64,000 nucleotides of DNA. It comes from Methylophilus sp. (GTDB taxonomy: Bacteria > Pseudomonadota > Gammaproteobacteria > Burkholderiales > Methylophilaceae). The notes below the pieces were generated by a model, which saw nothing but the letters and a program-made list of their open reading frames with translations, searched no databases and was not told where the DNA came from. Positions 30,691 through 40,178 of the stretch are shown piece by piece. Position numbers and translations under genes: made by a program. The stretch is taken from NCBI RefSeq assembly GCF_008015755.1, contig NZ_SSGF01000008.1:1-64000 (forward strand). The letters are read 5' to 3'. How positions within the stretch are numbered: the stretch's first letter is position 1; each line of letters begins with the position of its first letter.

Positions 30691-31551
30691 TTACGATTTC
30701 AGGCGATTATCGGTCAGTTTCGCTATCCAATCATCAAGTTGATCAAGGTTTGAAAAGCTCAGCTTTAACACACCAGCACCACTGGCTTTACTGCTGATAG
30801 AAACATCGGCCCCTAATTGCTCGCTCAGCTGATTCTGTAAAGAAGCGACATCGGGATTTACCGCCTGCTTAGCCTTTTTACCCGCCGCAGGTTCAGATTG
30901 AATCAAACGCTCAACCTCACGCACCGACAAACCCTCTTGCACGACTTTGTTGGCGAGCAAGATTTGCTGCGCGGGTTCGCTACCCACCAACGCCCTGGCA
31001 TGCCCCATATCAATCTGGTTATCCAGCAACATGTCTTGCACCATCGGCGTCAGCGTTAATAAACGCAACAGGTTAGACACCGCCACCCGCGAGCGACCAA
31101 CGGCTGCCGCGGCTTTTTCATGCGTCATGTCAAACTCATCAATCAAACGCTTGATGCCCATGGCTTCTTCTAACGGGTTGAGGTCTTCACGCTGGATGTT
31201 TTCAATCAAGGCCATCGCCAAAGCGGCTTCATCGGCGATTTCGCGCACTAAGACCGGCACCTCAGTGAGTCCGGCTTTTTGCGAGGCGCGCCAGCGACGT
31301 TCACCGGCAATAATTTCAAATTTGTCCGCCGCAATTTCGCGCACCAGAATAGGCTGCATGATCCCTTGTGCCGCGATCGAGTCTGCCAGCGTCTGCAGTG
31401 CCTCTTCGTTCATATAAGAGCGTGGCTGATATTTACCCGGCTGCAACTGACCAACGGGGAGGGTGCGCAAGCTATCTGATTGGGTGATCGTTTCCGTATC
31501 GCCTGATAACAATGCGTCTAGTCCGCGTCCAAGTCCTTTGGGCTTCACCAT
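30691..31551 (-). CDS. parB: Chromosome-partitioning protein ParB
   Basis: ParB is a CTP-dependent clamp that loads at parS and spreads to organise the origin for segregation. The 286 residues begin KPKGLGRGLDALL. The N-terminal CTP-binding box includes the GERRWRASQ motif near residue 85, and a helix-turn-helix follows near 145 (KAAAAVGRSRVAVSNLLRLL). The C-terminal dimerisation segment ends LDDWIAKLTDNRL. Three perfect parS sites lie at 33406, 36487 and 42967. parA is 47 bp upstream on the same strand. Confidence 0.97.
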   Translation of the reverse strand: MVKPKGLGRGLDALLSGDTETITQSDSLRTLPVGQLQPGKYQPRSYMNEEALQTLADSIAAQGIMQPILVREIAADKFEIIAGERRWRASQKAGLTEVPVLVREIADEAALAMALIENIQREDLNPLEEAMGIKRLIDEFDMTHEKAAAAVGRSRVAVSNLLRLLTLTPMVQDMLLDNQIDMGHARALVGSEPAQQILLANKVVQEGLSVREVERLIQSEPAAGKKAKQAVNPDVASLQNQLSEQLGADVSISSKASGAGVLKLSFSNLDQLDDWIAKLTDNRLKS

Positions 31552-31598
31552 ACTGCTACTTCCTTGTAATGAGTCTTAAAAGTGTCGATTTTCGACGA

Positions 31599-32360
31599 TT
31601 AATTTTTCTGGATAATTTCTTGTGCCAACTCGAGGTAAGCTTGCGCACCCTTGGACGAGCGATCGTATAACAATACCGGCATGCCATAACTGGGCGCTTC
31701 TGCCAGCCGCACATTGCGCGGCACGATGGTTTGATACACCTTTTTGCCAAAATGGCTCACCAGTTGTGCCGATACCTGCTGTGCCAGCATATTGCGATTA
31801 TCAAACATGGTCCGCAGCAAGCCTTCTATCTCAAGCACCGGGTTTAAGTGAGCGCGCACTTTCTTCACAGTATTGACCAGATCTGATAACCCCTCGAGTG
31901 CATAGTACTCACACTGCATGGGAATCATCACCGAATGCGCGGCTGTTAGCGCATTCACTGTCACCAGGTTGAGCGAAGGCGGGCAATCCAATAACACATA
32001 GTCATAGGCATCATCCCCCAGCTTGAGAATGGCATTTTTCAAACGCGTTTCACGTGCCATCTCGTTCACCAACTCCACCTCAGCGCCGGCCAGGTCACGG
32101 TTAGACGGCGCAACATCAAACTTGGCCGCCTCCGCATGTATCACCACCTCTTGCATGGTTTTATTACCAATCAGCACTTGGTAAATACTGTCTTTTAAAT
32201 GTGTCTTATCAATGCCACTACCGGTGCTGGCGTTGCCCTGCGGATCCAAATCTACCAACAACACTTTTTTGCCGTGTTCGGCCAGGCTAGCCGCCAGATT
32301 GACGCAAGTAGTCGTTTTGCCAACGCCACCTTTTTGGTTGGTGATTGCGATTATTTTCAT
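31599..32360 (-). CDS. parA: Chromosome-partitioning ATPase ParA
   Basis: ParA is the deviant-Walker ATPase that moves ParB-parS complexes over the nucleoid. It has 253 residues with NQKGGVGKTTTCVNLA (Walker A' near residue 8-23), the VDLDPQGNASTG motif and YDYVLLDCPPSL. The short N-terminus without a helix-turn-helix is the chromosomal (Soj) type. The start codon overlaps the rsmG stop as TAATG, so translation is likely coupled. Confidence 0.97.
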   Translation of the reverse strand: MKIIAITNQKGGVGKTTTCVNLAASLAEHGKKVLLVDLDPQGNASTGSGIDKTHLKDSIYQVLIGNKTMQEVVIHAEAAKFDVAPSNRDLAGAEVELVNEMARETRLKNAILKLGDDAYDYVLLDCPPSLNLVTVNALTAAHSVMIPMQCEYYALEGLSDLVNTVKKVRAHLNPVLEIEGLLRTMFDNRNMLAQQVSAQLVSHFGKKVYQTIVPRNVRLAEAPSYGMPVLLYDRSSKGAQAYLELAQEIIQKN

Positions 32361-32986
32361 TATGTATTCTCAAACACAATTAAATGCCGTTCTGCCTGCA
32401 GGTGTGGCACCTGCAAACGGATGACCTCTTTAGGAAACACGCCCGCTTGCTGTAACTCATCGGTTGGCACCACCCCCTTCATTGCCAACCAGCGGCCATG
32501 CGGCGCGATCAAATGCGTAGTCAACTGCTTAAACAAAGCAATATCGGAAAAAGCACGCGAGATCACCTGCGTAAAAGGCGAGGGTGGTTGATAAGCCTCC
32601 ACGCGGCCGTGCACCACCTGTGCATTTGACAAACCCAACTCCGCCTTTACCTGGCGCATAAAAATTGCTTTTTTCTGCACCGTATCAATGGTAGTCACCT
32701 GCACATCTGGTCGCGTGATCGCCACCACTAAGCCAGGTAAGCCACCACCACTGCCCACATCGAGCAAACTGCCCGACTGAATATAAGGCAACACACTCAA
32801 GCTATCGAGCAAGTGCAATACCAGCATGTCTTGCGGGTCACGCACCGCGGTCAGGTTATAAACCTTATTCCACTTTTCTAGCAACGCCAAATATGCAAGG
32901 CATTGCTCTTGCATCTCTGTAGTTACCACAGATTGTAAACCAAGCGCCTCTATACCGGCGGTTAATTGCGGCAACAAATGTATCAT
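32360..32986 (-). CDS. rsmG: 16S rRNA (guanine527-N7)-methyltransferase RsmG
   Basis: RsmG (GidB) methylates N7 of G527 in 16S rRNA; its loss gives low-level streptomycin resistance in many bacteria. The 208 residues have the S-adenosylmethionine motif [17 protein letters not shown] near 75 and VHGRVEAYQ later. The N-terminus [12 protein letters not shown] is typical. It overlaps mnmG by 4 bases (ATGA) and parA by one. Confidence 0.95.
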   Translation of the reverse strand: MIHLLPQLTAGIEALGLQSVVTTEMQEQCLAYLALLEKWNKVYNLTAVRDPQDMLVLHLLDSLSVLPYIQSGSLLDVGSGGGLPGLVVAITRPDVQVTTIDTVQKKAIFMRQVKAELGLSNAQVVHGRVEAYQPPSPFTQVISRAFSDIALFKQLTTHLIAPHGRWLAMKGVVPTDELQQAGVFPKEVIRLQVPHLQAERHLIVFENT

Positions 32987-34917
32987 GCTGCTGCAATATC
33001 GCCTGATTGGCTTTGTTTTTTGTGTTTACGTTTCAGATAAACCAGTAACAAAGAAATCGTGGCTGGAGTAATGCCTTGTATACGGCTTGCCTGCCCAATC
33101 GTTTCTGGTTGTTGCGCTAACAACTTTTGTCGCGCTTCATTACTTAGCCCATGCACATCATTGTAATCAATGGCATCACCCAGCTTGATGCTTTCGCTAT
33201 TTTTCTGGCGGGCAATCTCTTCATTTTGCCGGTCAATATAGCCCTGATACTTGGCGGCAATTTCCACTTGTTCCAATACATCTTCCGCCAACACTTCCGG
33301 CGCAGGCACAAGATTCAACAGTGATTGATAAGCAATTTCTGGTCGACGCAATAATTCAAACAATGAATACTCATGCTCCAACGGCTTACCAAAAATGGCC
33401 ACCTGTGTTTCACGTGAAACAATGGGATGTTGACCTGCGGGCTGATCGTTGTCCGGTTGCAAAAAAGTACGCTTCAAGCGAGCCTGCTCACGCGCAACCG
33501 CTTCCTGCTTTTTACAGAAAGCCTCCCAACGTACATCATCGACCAATCCCAGCTCACGACCTTTTTGAGTCAGGCGCATGTCTGCATTATCTTCACGTAA
33601 TTGCAAACGGTACTCCGCGCGACTGGTAAACATACGGTAGGGCTCATTCACTCCCGTTGTAATCAGGTCATCCACCAACACGCCAAGATAGGCTTGTTCG
33701 CGGGAAGGGCACCAGCCTTCTTTGTCTTGCGCAAACAAAGCTGCATTTGCCCCCGCCAGCAAGCCCTGCGCTGCAGCCTCTTCATAACCGGTTGTGCCAT
33801 TGATCTGTCCAGCAAAAAACAAGCCACGGACGGTCTTGGTTTCGAGAGTCGACTTCAAGCCTCTTGGGTCATAGTAGTCATATTCAATGGCATATCCGGG
33901 GCGCAAAATGTGCGCATTCTCCAAACCACGAATCGAACGTACCAAGCCCAACTGAATATCAAATGGCAAACTAGTCGAAATACCGTTAGGGTAAATCTCG
34001 TGGGTGGTTAAGCCTTCAGGCTCCAGAAACACTTGGTGTGATTCTTTATCTGCAAAGCGATGAATCTTATCTTCCACCGAAGGACAATAGCGCGGCCCAA
34101 CCCCCTCGATGACACCCGTGTACATGGGCGAGCGGTCAAGGCCACTTCTGATAATGTCGTGCGTTTGCTGATTGGTATGGGTAATCCAGCAAGGCAATTG
34201 CTGTGGATGTTGCGCGACATTACCCAAAAATGAAAACACCGGCACTGGCGTATCACCAGGCTGCTCAGTCATCACACTATAATCAATCGTGCGACCATCG
34301 ATCCGGGGTGGGGTGCCGGTTTTTAGACGCCCAGCCGGGAGGCCAATTTCACGTAAGCGCGCAGCCAACGAGATTGCTGGCGGATCTCCGGCGCGACCTG
34401 CGCTGTAATTTTGCAAACCCACATGCACCAAGCCACCCAAAAACGTGCCTGCAGTTAGCACCACGGATTTAGCATAAAAACGCAGACCAATTTGAGTGAC
34501 AACACCTGCAGCCTTGTCGCCTTGCAGAATAATGTCATCCACTGCTTGCTGAAAAAGCCACAGGTTAGGCTGGTTTTCCAAGCGGTGACGAATAGCAGCC
34601 TTATAGAGGATGCGATCAGCCTGTGCACGTGTTGCACGTACAGCAGGGCCTTTGCTTGAGTTCAAGATACGAAATTGTATGCCACCTTCATCGGTTGCGG
34701 CAGCCATGGCGCCGCCAAGTGCATCCACTTCTTTAACCAGATGACCTTTACCAATACCGCCAATAGAAGGGTTACAGGACATTTGCCCCAAGGTTTCAAT
34801 GTTGTGGCTCAACAACAGTGTTTTCTGCCCCATGCGGGCAGACGCCAGCGCAGCCTCAGTACCGGCATGGCCACCACCCACCACAATGACATCGAATCGA
34901 TCAGGAAAGTCCATCAT
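32983..34917 (-). CDS. mnmG: tRNA U34 carboxymethylaminomethyl-modifying enzyme MnmG
   Basis: MnmG (GidA) is the FAD enzyme that, together with MnmE, modifies U34 of tRNAs reading split codon boxes. The 644 residues include the N-terminal dinucleotide site [21 protein letters not shown] and the [16 protein letters not shown] region, plus CPSVEDKI (the conserved cysteine motif near 275). A perfect parS palindrome lies inside the gene at 33406-33421 without breaking the reading frame. mnmE, its partner, is at 36160 in this window. Confidence 0.97.
   Translation of the reverse strand: MMDFPDRFDVIVVGGGHAGTEAALASARMGQKTLLLSHNIETLGQMSCNPSIGGIGKGHLVKEVDALGGAMAAATDEGGIQFRILNSSKGPAVRATRAQADRILYKAAIRHRLENQPNLWLFQQAVDDIILQGDKAAGVVTQIGLRFYAKSVVLTAGTFLGGLVHVGLQNYSAGRAGDPPAISLAARLREIGLPAGRLKTGTPPRIDGRTIDYSVMTEQPGDTPVPVFSFLGNVAQHPQQLPCWITHTNQQTHDIIRSGLDRSPMYTGVIEGVGPRYCPSVEDKIHRFADKESHQVFLEPEGLTTHEIYPNGISTSLPFDIQLGLVRSIRGLENAHILRPGYAIEYDYYDPRGLKSTLETKTVRGLFFAGQINGTTGYEEAAAQGLLAGANAALFAQDKEGWCPSREQAYLGVLVDDLITTGVNEPYRMFTSRAEYRLQLREDNADMRLTQKGRELGLVDDVRWEAFCKKQEAVAREQARLKRTFLQPDNDQPAGQHPIVSRETQVAIFGKPLEHEYSLFELLRRPEIAYQSLLNLVPAPEVLAEDVLEQVEIAAKYQGYIDRQNEEIARQKNSESIKLGDAIDYNDVHGLSNEARQKLLAQQPETIGQASRIQGITPATISLLLVYLKRKHKKQSQSGDIAAA
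33406..33421. promoter_or_regulatory. parS site 1 (inside mnmG)
   Basis: The 16-bp palindrome TGTTTCACGTGAAACA is an exact match to the conserved chromosomal parS consensus. It encodes amino acids in mnmG and serves ParB loading at the same time. It is about 8.2 kb to the left of the putative oriC. Confidence 0.95.
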
Positions 34918-35124
34918 AAATAATCTTGAACTGTTTGATTTAAAAAGAATTGTGATTTTAGCGTAAACTAATCAAATGGTCATTTAATTCACTACTTTGA
35001 TTCATTTGTTTCATGTTTTAATACACATTTATTACGGTTTAATACAAATCAATTACAAGCAGGCCATATTTACTTAACATAAGAAGAATAGAATTTTTTT
35101 GATAACAACCAAGGAGCCTTACCC

Positions 35125-35559
35125 ATGAAATTAAAAACAATGATTGCTGCATTCGGGGTTTTATTTTCTGTACACGCAGCGGCTGATGTAACGAATGCCG
35201 AAAAACTCGTCTACAAATACACCAACATTGCACACTCTGCTAACCCAATGTACGAAGCACCATCTATTACAGACGGTAAAATTTTCTTTAACCGCAAATT
35301 CAAAACACCTAGCGGTAAAGAAGCGGCTTGTGCCTCATGCCACACTAATAACCCTGCAAACGCAGGTAAAAACATGGTGACAGGTAAAGAGATTCCACCA
35401 TTGGCACCTCGCGTCAATACCAAGCGCTTTACTGATATCGATAAAGTAGAAGACGAGTTCACCAAGCACTGCAATGACATCCTGGGTGCTGATTGCTCAC
35501 CTTCAGAAAAAGCCAACTTTATTGCTTATCTGCTGACAGAAACCAAGCCTAGCAAATAA
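35125..35559 (+). CDS. SHP-like high-spin c-type cytochrome (DUF1924)
   Basis: A periplasmic monohaem cytochrome of 144 residues. The signal peptide is MKLKTMIAAFGVLFSVHAAA, cleaved near residue 20. The haem site CASCH is at 69-73, preceded by the family pattern FFNRKF and GKEAACA. It resembles the Sphaeroides haem protein family, where an Asn beyond the haem site (here the NN after CHT) is the sixth ligand and O2 or NO can bind. Two further cysteines (116, 124) may form the family disulfide. The likely membrane partner gene follows 5 bp later. Confidence 0.83.
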   Translation: MKLKTMIAAFGVLFSVHAAADVTNAEKLVYKYTNIAHSANPMYEAPSITDGKIFFNRKFKTPSGKEAACASCHTNNPANAGKNMVTGKEIPPLAPRVNTKRFTDIDKVEDEFTKHCNDILGADCSPSEKANFIAYLLTETKPSK

Positions 35560-35564
35560 TAAAA

Positions 35565-36149
35565 ATGCTACGGTATGTTTGGGATCCCTTTATCAGGATC
35601 TTTCATTGGTCCTTAGTGGCGGCGTTTGGGTATGCTTTCTATACACACGCCTCCATGTGGGAGCAATTGCATCATGCGTATGCTGGTTATGTCGCAGGGT
35701 CATTGATTGTCGCTCGTATTATATGGGGGCTGATTGCTACAGGCTACGCCAGCTTTCACAGCTTTCCGTTGAACCCGGTATGGGCGGTGAAACATCTTTT
35801 TAAATTGCTCAAGGGCACCGCTAGGCATTATATTGGGCATAACCCAACCGGTTCTATTGCCATTTATGCCATGCTGGGTCTCGGCATCATTACAGTTGGC
35901 TCTGGTTGCATTGTGTTCAACAACGGCTGGGGTATGATTGATGATGAAATGAGTAAGGTACTACACCATTACGTCACCTGGGCCTGGTTAGCAGTGGTGG
36001 TCGTGCATGTATTGGGCGTGATTTTTGAAAGCTTTATTAATCACGACAATCTGATCTGGGCCATGATTACCGGCTGTAAACGGGTGTGTAGTATTGATGA
36101 GCGATTTAACCAGCGTGATACGCCATTCCCGCGAAAAAAAACCCGCTAG
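35565..36149 (+). CDS. Cytochrome b561-type membrane protein
   Basis: A 194-residue, four-helix di-haem membrane cytochrome of the Ni/Fe-hydrogenase cytochrome b / b561 type. The first helix opens VWDPFIRIFHWS with a haem-ligand His, LHHAYAGYVAGSL supplies the next, and LHHYVTWAWLAVVVVHVLGVIFES carries the later ligands. It is 5 bp downstream of the SHP-like cytochrome and probably hands it electrons from the quinone pool. In other proteobacteria a di-haem cytochrome c often accompanies these two; it is absent here. The C-terminus is a short basic tail. Confidence 0.83.
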   Translation: MLRYVWDPFIRIFHWSLVAAFGYAFYTHASMWEQLHHAYAGYVAGSLIVARIIWGLIATGYASFHSFPLNPVWAVKHLFKLLKGTARHYIGHNPTGSIAIYAMLGLGIITVGSGCIVFNNGWGMIDDEMSKVLHHYVTWAWLAVVVVHVLGVIFESFINHDNLIWAMITGCKRVCSIDERFNQRDTPFPRKKTR

Positions 36150-36163
36150 TGCGGGTTTTTTAT
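36134..36163. terminator. Bidirectional terminator between cytochrome b and mnmE
   Basis: AAAAAACCCGC-TAGT-GCGGGTTTTTT is a symmetrical stem-loop between convergent genes. It overlaps the last codon of mnmE and serves both strands. Confidence 0.9.
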
Positions 36164-37515
36164 TTGCCAATACAAAAGCGGCTAAAAATTTCACCCAACA
36201 AATCATCTGGCGTGAATTCACCAGTAATAGACCCCAGCGCCTCTTGTGCGCAACGCAATTCTTCGGCTACTAATTCTGCGGCATGCATTTGCAACATGGC
36301 GTGATGCAAATGTTGCTCAACTTCTTGCAATGCTTGCAAATGTCGCGCCCTCGCCATGAACACACCCTCGCCACCAGGCTGATATCCCACAATCTCTAGC
36401 AGCGTTTTTTTCAGGTTGGCAATACCATCGCCTGTCTTGGCCGATAAAAACACGTGTTGCTCATTTTCGCGTTTTTCAATGCGCGATGTTTCACGTGAAA
36501 CATCTATCTTGTTATGTACCCAGACTTTTTTGATCTCTGACGGCAACTTTTGCAAAATTGCCGTTTCTTGCGCGCCAACCCCATGTTGGCTATCTACCAA
36601 CAACAAAGCCACATGCGCGGTTTCAATCGCCTTCCAGGTGCGCGCAATACCCACTTGTTCTACCGTATCTTCGGTCTCTCGCAGACCAGCGGTATCAATC
36701 ACATGCAGCGGCACACCTTCAATCTGGATAACACTTTTAATCGTATCCCGTGTGGTGCCTGCAATCGGTGTCACAATCGCCACCTCTTCGCCAGATAATG
36801 CATTCAGCAAACTAGACTTACCTACATTAGGCTGACCTATTAATACAACATTAATCCCTTCGCGTAATAAGACACCTTGCTTGGCCTGGTCAAAGATATG
36901 CTGTAACGTTGCTTGGTTCGCCTGCAATTTTTCGCGCACGCGCCCCTGTGTGATGAAATCAATTTCTTCTTCAGGAAAATCCAGACACGCTTCAACATAC
37001 ATACGCAAATCGACCAACTGTTGCAGCAAGGCCTGTATCGCTTGTGAAAACTCACCCGAGAGCGATCTTACCGCGCTGCGTGCAGCTTCTACCGTGGCGG
37101 CATTAATGAGGTCAGCAACAGCTTCTGCCTGTGCCAGGTCGAGCTTATCGTTTAAGTAGGCGCGCTGGGTAAACTCGCCAGCTTGTGCATGACGCGCACC
37201 GCATTCGATGCAACGCGCGAGCAACATTTGCATCAGCGCTGTGCCACCGTGTGCCTGCAGCTCCAGTACATCTTCGCCGGTGTAAGAGTGTGGGTTGGGG
37301 AAATAGATGGCAATGCCACGGTCAATGAGCGTGGCATCGGCTTGCAAAAACGGCAGATAAGCCGCATGGCGTGGGGCAGGGCAGTGGCCTAAAATTTGCG
37401 CAGCAATTTCTGCTGCTAACGGGCCAGACACCCTAACCACCCCAATGCCGCCCGCACCTGGTGCGGTGGCGATGGCGGCAATGGTGTCTGTTAAAGCTGG
37501 CTGATTATTTGCCAT
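36160..37515 (-). CDS. mnmE: tRNA modification GTPase MnmE
   Basis: MnmE (TrmE) is the GTPase partner of MnmG in U34 modification. Starting at the ATG ending at 37515 ([20 protein letters not shown]), it has 451 residues. The folate-binding N-terminal domain is followed by a G domain with [14 protein letters not shown] (near 220), the [13 protein letters not shown] region and NKIDV. It ends with the catalytic FCIGK motif. The start lies inside the end of yidC (11-bp overlap), so they form one transcript with rpmH-rnpA-yidD. A perfect parS site is inside the gene. Confidence 0.97.
   Translation of the reverse strand: MANNQPALTDTIAAIATAPGAGGIGVVRVSGPLAAEIAAQILGHCPAPRHAAYLPFLQADATLIDRGIAIYFPNPHSYTGEDVLELQAHGGTALMQMLLARCIECGARHAQAGEFTQRAYLNDKLDLAQAEAVADLINAATVEAARSAVRSLSGEFSQAIQALLQQLVDLRMYVEACLDFPEEEIDFITQGRVREKLQANQATLQHIFDQAKQGVLLREGINVVLIGQPNVGKSSLLNALSGEEVAIVTPIAGTTRDTIKSVIQIEGVPLHVIDTAGLRETEDTVEQVGIARTWKAIETAHVALLLVDSQHGVGAQETAILQKLPSEIKKVWVHNKIDVSRETSRIEKRENEQHVFLSAKTGDGIANLKKTLLEIVGYQPGGEGVFMARARHLQALQEVEQHLHHAMLQMHAAELVAEELRCAQEALGSITGEFTPDDLLGEIFSRFCIGK
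36487..36502. promoter_or_regulatory. parS site 2 (inside mnmE)
   Basis: TGTTTCACGTGAAACA is an exact parS match inside the coding sequence of mnmE, in the linker codons ([13 protein letters not shown] region). It lies about 5.1 kb left of the putative oriC. Confidence 0.95.
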
Positions 37516-39103
37516 GTCCTTTTTTTGCCACAGCTTCGGCATGAATCATGCGGTTAATCGCCCATTGCTGCCAGATAGACAGAATGTTGTTCACCAGCCA
37601 ATATAACACTAGGCCAGCCGGGAAGAAGAAGAAGAAAATACTGAAAGCCACTGGCATGATTTTCATCACTTTGGCTTGAATCGGGTCGGTTGGTGGCGGA
37701 TTCAAAAAGGTTTGAATAATCATGGTCGCACCCATGAGCACCGGCAAGACAAAGTAGGGGTCTGTCGCTGACAAATCTTGAATCCAGCCAAAGAACGGCG
37801 CATGGCGCAACTCAACAGAGCCCAGCAATACCCAATACAATGAAATAAACACAGGAATCTGCACCAAGATAGGCAAGCAGCCGCCCATCGGGTTGATCTT
37901 CTCTGTGCGATACATTTCCATCATGGCTTGCTGCAGCTTTTGCTTATCATCACCAAATTTGTCTTTCAGCGCTTGCATACGCGGCGCGATTTCACGCAGA
38001 TGCGCCATATTACGGTAGCCAGAAGCAGACAATTTAAAGAAAGCGGCCTTGATCAGAATAGTGAGCACAATGATGGCAATGCCCCAGTTTTTTACCAGGT
38101 CGTGAATATGGGTCAACAACCACATTAACGGTTTGGCAATCACGGTCAGAATCCCGTAATCAACCACATACTCCAAACCAGGGGCAGCAGCCGCTAAGTC
38201 ATCTTGCACTTGCGGACCACTAAACAGTTTGGCATCGACCGTTTTGCTGCTTCCGGCGGCGATTTCACCCACAGGTAAGATAGTACCAATCGAGAAATCA
38301 TGTTCACTCAATTTAGTGGTGTAGAACTTGCGCTCAGCCGACGATTGCGGCACCCAGGCACTGACAAAATAATGTTGTACCAAGCCTACCCAGCCATCTT
38401 TGGCATTAATCGACACATCTTTTTTGGCCATTTCATCAAATTTGACCTTATTGTATTTGTCTGCCTCGGTGAAATAAGCACCGCCAGTAAAAGTTGGCAT
38501 CATTTTAGAGCCCTGGTTGGACTCATTATCATGAATAATCTGATAATACACAGAAGGTGAGATCGCTTTATCGCTATTGTTTTTGATCTCGTAAACAACA
38601 TCGATCAAATATTGACCACGGTGAAAGCGATATACCTTATCCACAGCCACGCCATTGGTTTCTGGCGCAGTTAGACGCACTTCTAATGTGTCCTGGCCTT
38701 CTTGCAAGGTGTAATTAGTCTCAGCCGAAGTGAACATCACATAATGGGTAGGCAAACCATCACCTTTAAGACCGGTTTGCGCCACATATAATTTATCTGC
38801 ACTGGCGTCACTCATCAGCTCATAAGGGCCTGAATTATCGTCGGCCTGATGTTCCAGCAAAGATAACTGACGCAAATCACCACCAACCGTATCAATCACC
38901 GCCGCATAGCGGTCTGTTTTAACCGCAATACGTGTCCCTTGACTTAATTTAAAGCCATTTTCTTGTGGTTTGTCCGCAGGCGAGGTTTGCACCGCCGCCT
39001 GTTGCACAGCTGGCGCAGGCGTATGCTGTTGTTGCCACGCATCCCACAACAACATAATTGAAAAGGAGAAAATCACGAACAGTATTAAACGGCGAGTATC
39101 CAT
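37505..39103 (-). CDS. yidC: Membrane protein insertase YidC
   Basis: YidC inserts and folds inner-membrane proteins, alone or with SecYEG. I start it at [23 protein letters not shown] (532 residues); an upstream in-frame start is not supported by the family. A first membrane helix is followed by a large periplasmic beta-domain (about 55-330). The conserved helices then come: [19 protein letters not shown], the [14 protein letters not shown] motif, and the last helix [15 protein letters not shown]. It is 19 bp after yidD. Confidence 0.96.
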   Translation of the reverse strand: MDTRRLILFVIFSFSIMLLWDAWQQQHTPAPAVQQAAVQTSPADKPQENGFKLSQGTRIAVKTDRYAAVIDTVGGDLRQLSLLEHQADDNSGPYELMSDASADKLYVAQTGLKGDGLPTHYVMFTSAETNYTLQEGQDTLEVRLTAPETNGVAVDKVYRFHRGQYLIDVVYEIKNNSDKAISPSVYYQIIHDNESNQGSKMMPTFTGGAYFTEADKYNKVKFDEMAKKDVSINAKDGWVGLVQHYFVSAWVPQSSAERKFYTTKLSEHDFSIGTILPVGEIAAGSSKTVDAKLFSGPQVQDDLAAAAPGLEYVVDYGILTVIAKPLMWLLTHIHDLVKNWGIAIIVLTILIKAAFFKLSASGYRNMAHLREIAPRMQALKDKFGDDKQKLQQAMMEMYRTEKINPMGGCLPILVQIPVFISLYWVLLGSVELRHAPFFGWIQDLSATDPYFVLPVLMGATMIIQTFLNPPPTDPIQAKVMKIMPVAFSIFFFFFPAGLVLYWLVNNILSIWQQWAINRMIHAEAVAKKGHGK

Positions 39104-39122
39104 AAGGTTTCGTTTTACAAGT

Positions 39123-39332
39123 CTAAGGAAGGGGATCCACACCACCGGGATGCCATGGATGGCAGCGGCCAATGCGGCGCAAAGCTAACAGGCTACCATG
39201 CCAGGCACCGTAGTGCTGTAATGCCTCAATGGCGTAGTGTGAACAGGTTGGATGGAAACGACATTGACGGCCCAGCCAGGGGCTTAACCCCCACTGGTAA
39301 CATTTTACTAATGTAATCAGTATCGTTTTCAT
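39123..39332 (-). CDS. yidD: Membrane protein insertion efficiency factor YidD
   Basis: YidD is a small amphipathic membrane-associated protein that aids YidC. All 69 residues match the family: CYQWGLSPWLGRQCRFHPTCSHYAIEAL, with the three conserved cysteines, and the closing CHPWHPGGVDPLP. It lies between rnpA (8 bp away) and yidC (19 bp away) in the conserved order. Confidence 0.95.
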   Translation of the reverse strand: MKTILITLVKCYQWGLSPWLGRQCRFHPTCSHYAIEALQHYGAWHGSLLALRRIGRCHPWHPGGVDPLP

Positions 39333-39340
39333 CAGAATTG

Positions 39341-39685
39341 TTAGGAAACGGGTGCGATTTTTTTTAGTCTAGCCAGTAATTGTGACAAATCACGTTGTAT
39401 GGCCGGAAAATCATCATGCTGAAAAGCCTTGCGCACTTGTAGCACGACATCAAAGCCATGGTCGACCAGAGAGGGTTGTGCCCGCAACAATTCACGCAAG
39501 ACGCGCTTCATATAATTGCGTTTAACCGCCAGCTTGGCGACTTTTTTCGACACAACCAGGCCATAACGATGATGGTCTTGCTGGTTAGGCATGATGTTGG
39601 CAAACAGCCACTCACCATAAAACCGTTTCCTGAAACTAAAAACGGATGAAAATTCATCCGTTTTTTTTAGCTTGTACAATGTCAT
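39341..39685 (-). CDS. rnpA: Ribonuclease P protein component
   Basis: RnpA is the basic protein cofactor of RNase P, which removes the 5' leader from pre-tRNA. The 114 residues from the ATG ending at 39685 start MTLYKLKKTDEFSSVF; the RNR-like motif is present as VKRNYMKRVLRE near residue 60. A TTG start 6 codons upstream is also in frame but less likely. The gene is 32 bp after rpmH. Confidence 0.93.
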   Translation of the reverse strand: MTLYKLKKTDEFSSVFSFRKRFYGEWLFANIMPNQQDHHRYGLVVSKKVAKLAVKRNYMKRVLRELLRAQPSLVDHGFDVVLQVRKAFQHDDFPAIQRDLSQLLARLKKIAPVS

Positions 39686-39717
39686 GCATTGAGTTTCAAG
39701 CAATGCATCGTCAAGGA

Positions 39718-39852
39718 TTACAGACCCAGACGTTTACGACCTTTGGCGCGACGAGCAGCAATCACTGCGCGGCCACCTTTGGTTTTCATGCGTACCAGAA
39801 AGCCATGGGTACGTGCACGACGGGTTTTAGATGGTTGATAGGTACGTTTCAT
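39718..39852 (-). CDS. rpmH: 50S ribosomal protein L34
   Basis: L34 is the smallest 50S protein and marks the origin region in most bacteria. The 44 residues begin [15 protein letters not shown] and end [11 protein letters not shown], a full-length match to the family. It is the first gene of rpmH-rnpA-yidD-yidC-mnmE, divergent from dnaA across 326 bp. Confidence 0.97.
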   Translation of the reverse strand: MKRTYQPSKTRRARTHGFLVRMKTKGGRAVIAARRAKGRKRLGL

Positions 39853-40178
39853 TATTAAACTCCTGCCAATAGTGGCAATTAAACTGTCGTCCGGCAACGC
39901 TGATTAAACAGAGAATATTTGCCGATTCCAAAAACCCTTAATTAAACAGCAAATCGAGACCTTATGTCAATGATTTTTTTTATTTTATTATAGATCATGG
40001 CTGTGGATAACTCAGATTAAAACGTTTAGAATGTCAGCCATAGGTCAAGGCGACTATCGCCACACGACCACGTCTTCTGCCACTCTTCCTGGCAATTATA
40101 ACGAACAAACGCAAACAGTGCCTGAAACACGGAAACGGGCTGAGTTTTTGCTGACACTTTTAAAAAAGCACTGGAGCA
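39853..40178. promoter_or_regulatory. Divergent rpmH-dnaA control region with a DnaA box
   Basis: This 326-bp gap drives rpmH leftward and dnaA rightward. A perfect 9-mer DnaA box (TGTGGATAA, 40002-40010) follows an AT-rich tract (39970-39995). This box probably mediates autorepression of dnaA by DnaA and could also be part of a bipartite origin. I saw no gene in the gap. Confidence 0.6.

Noticed and set aside
32041..32060. A fourth parS-like sequence inside parA (GTTTCACGTG)
   Set aside because: Only the left part of the palindrome matches; the right half reads CCATC rather than AAACA, so ParB binding is not expected.
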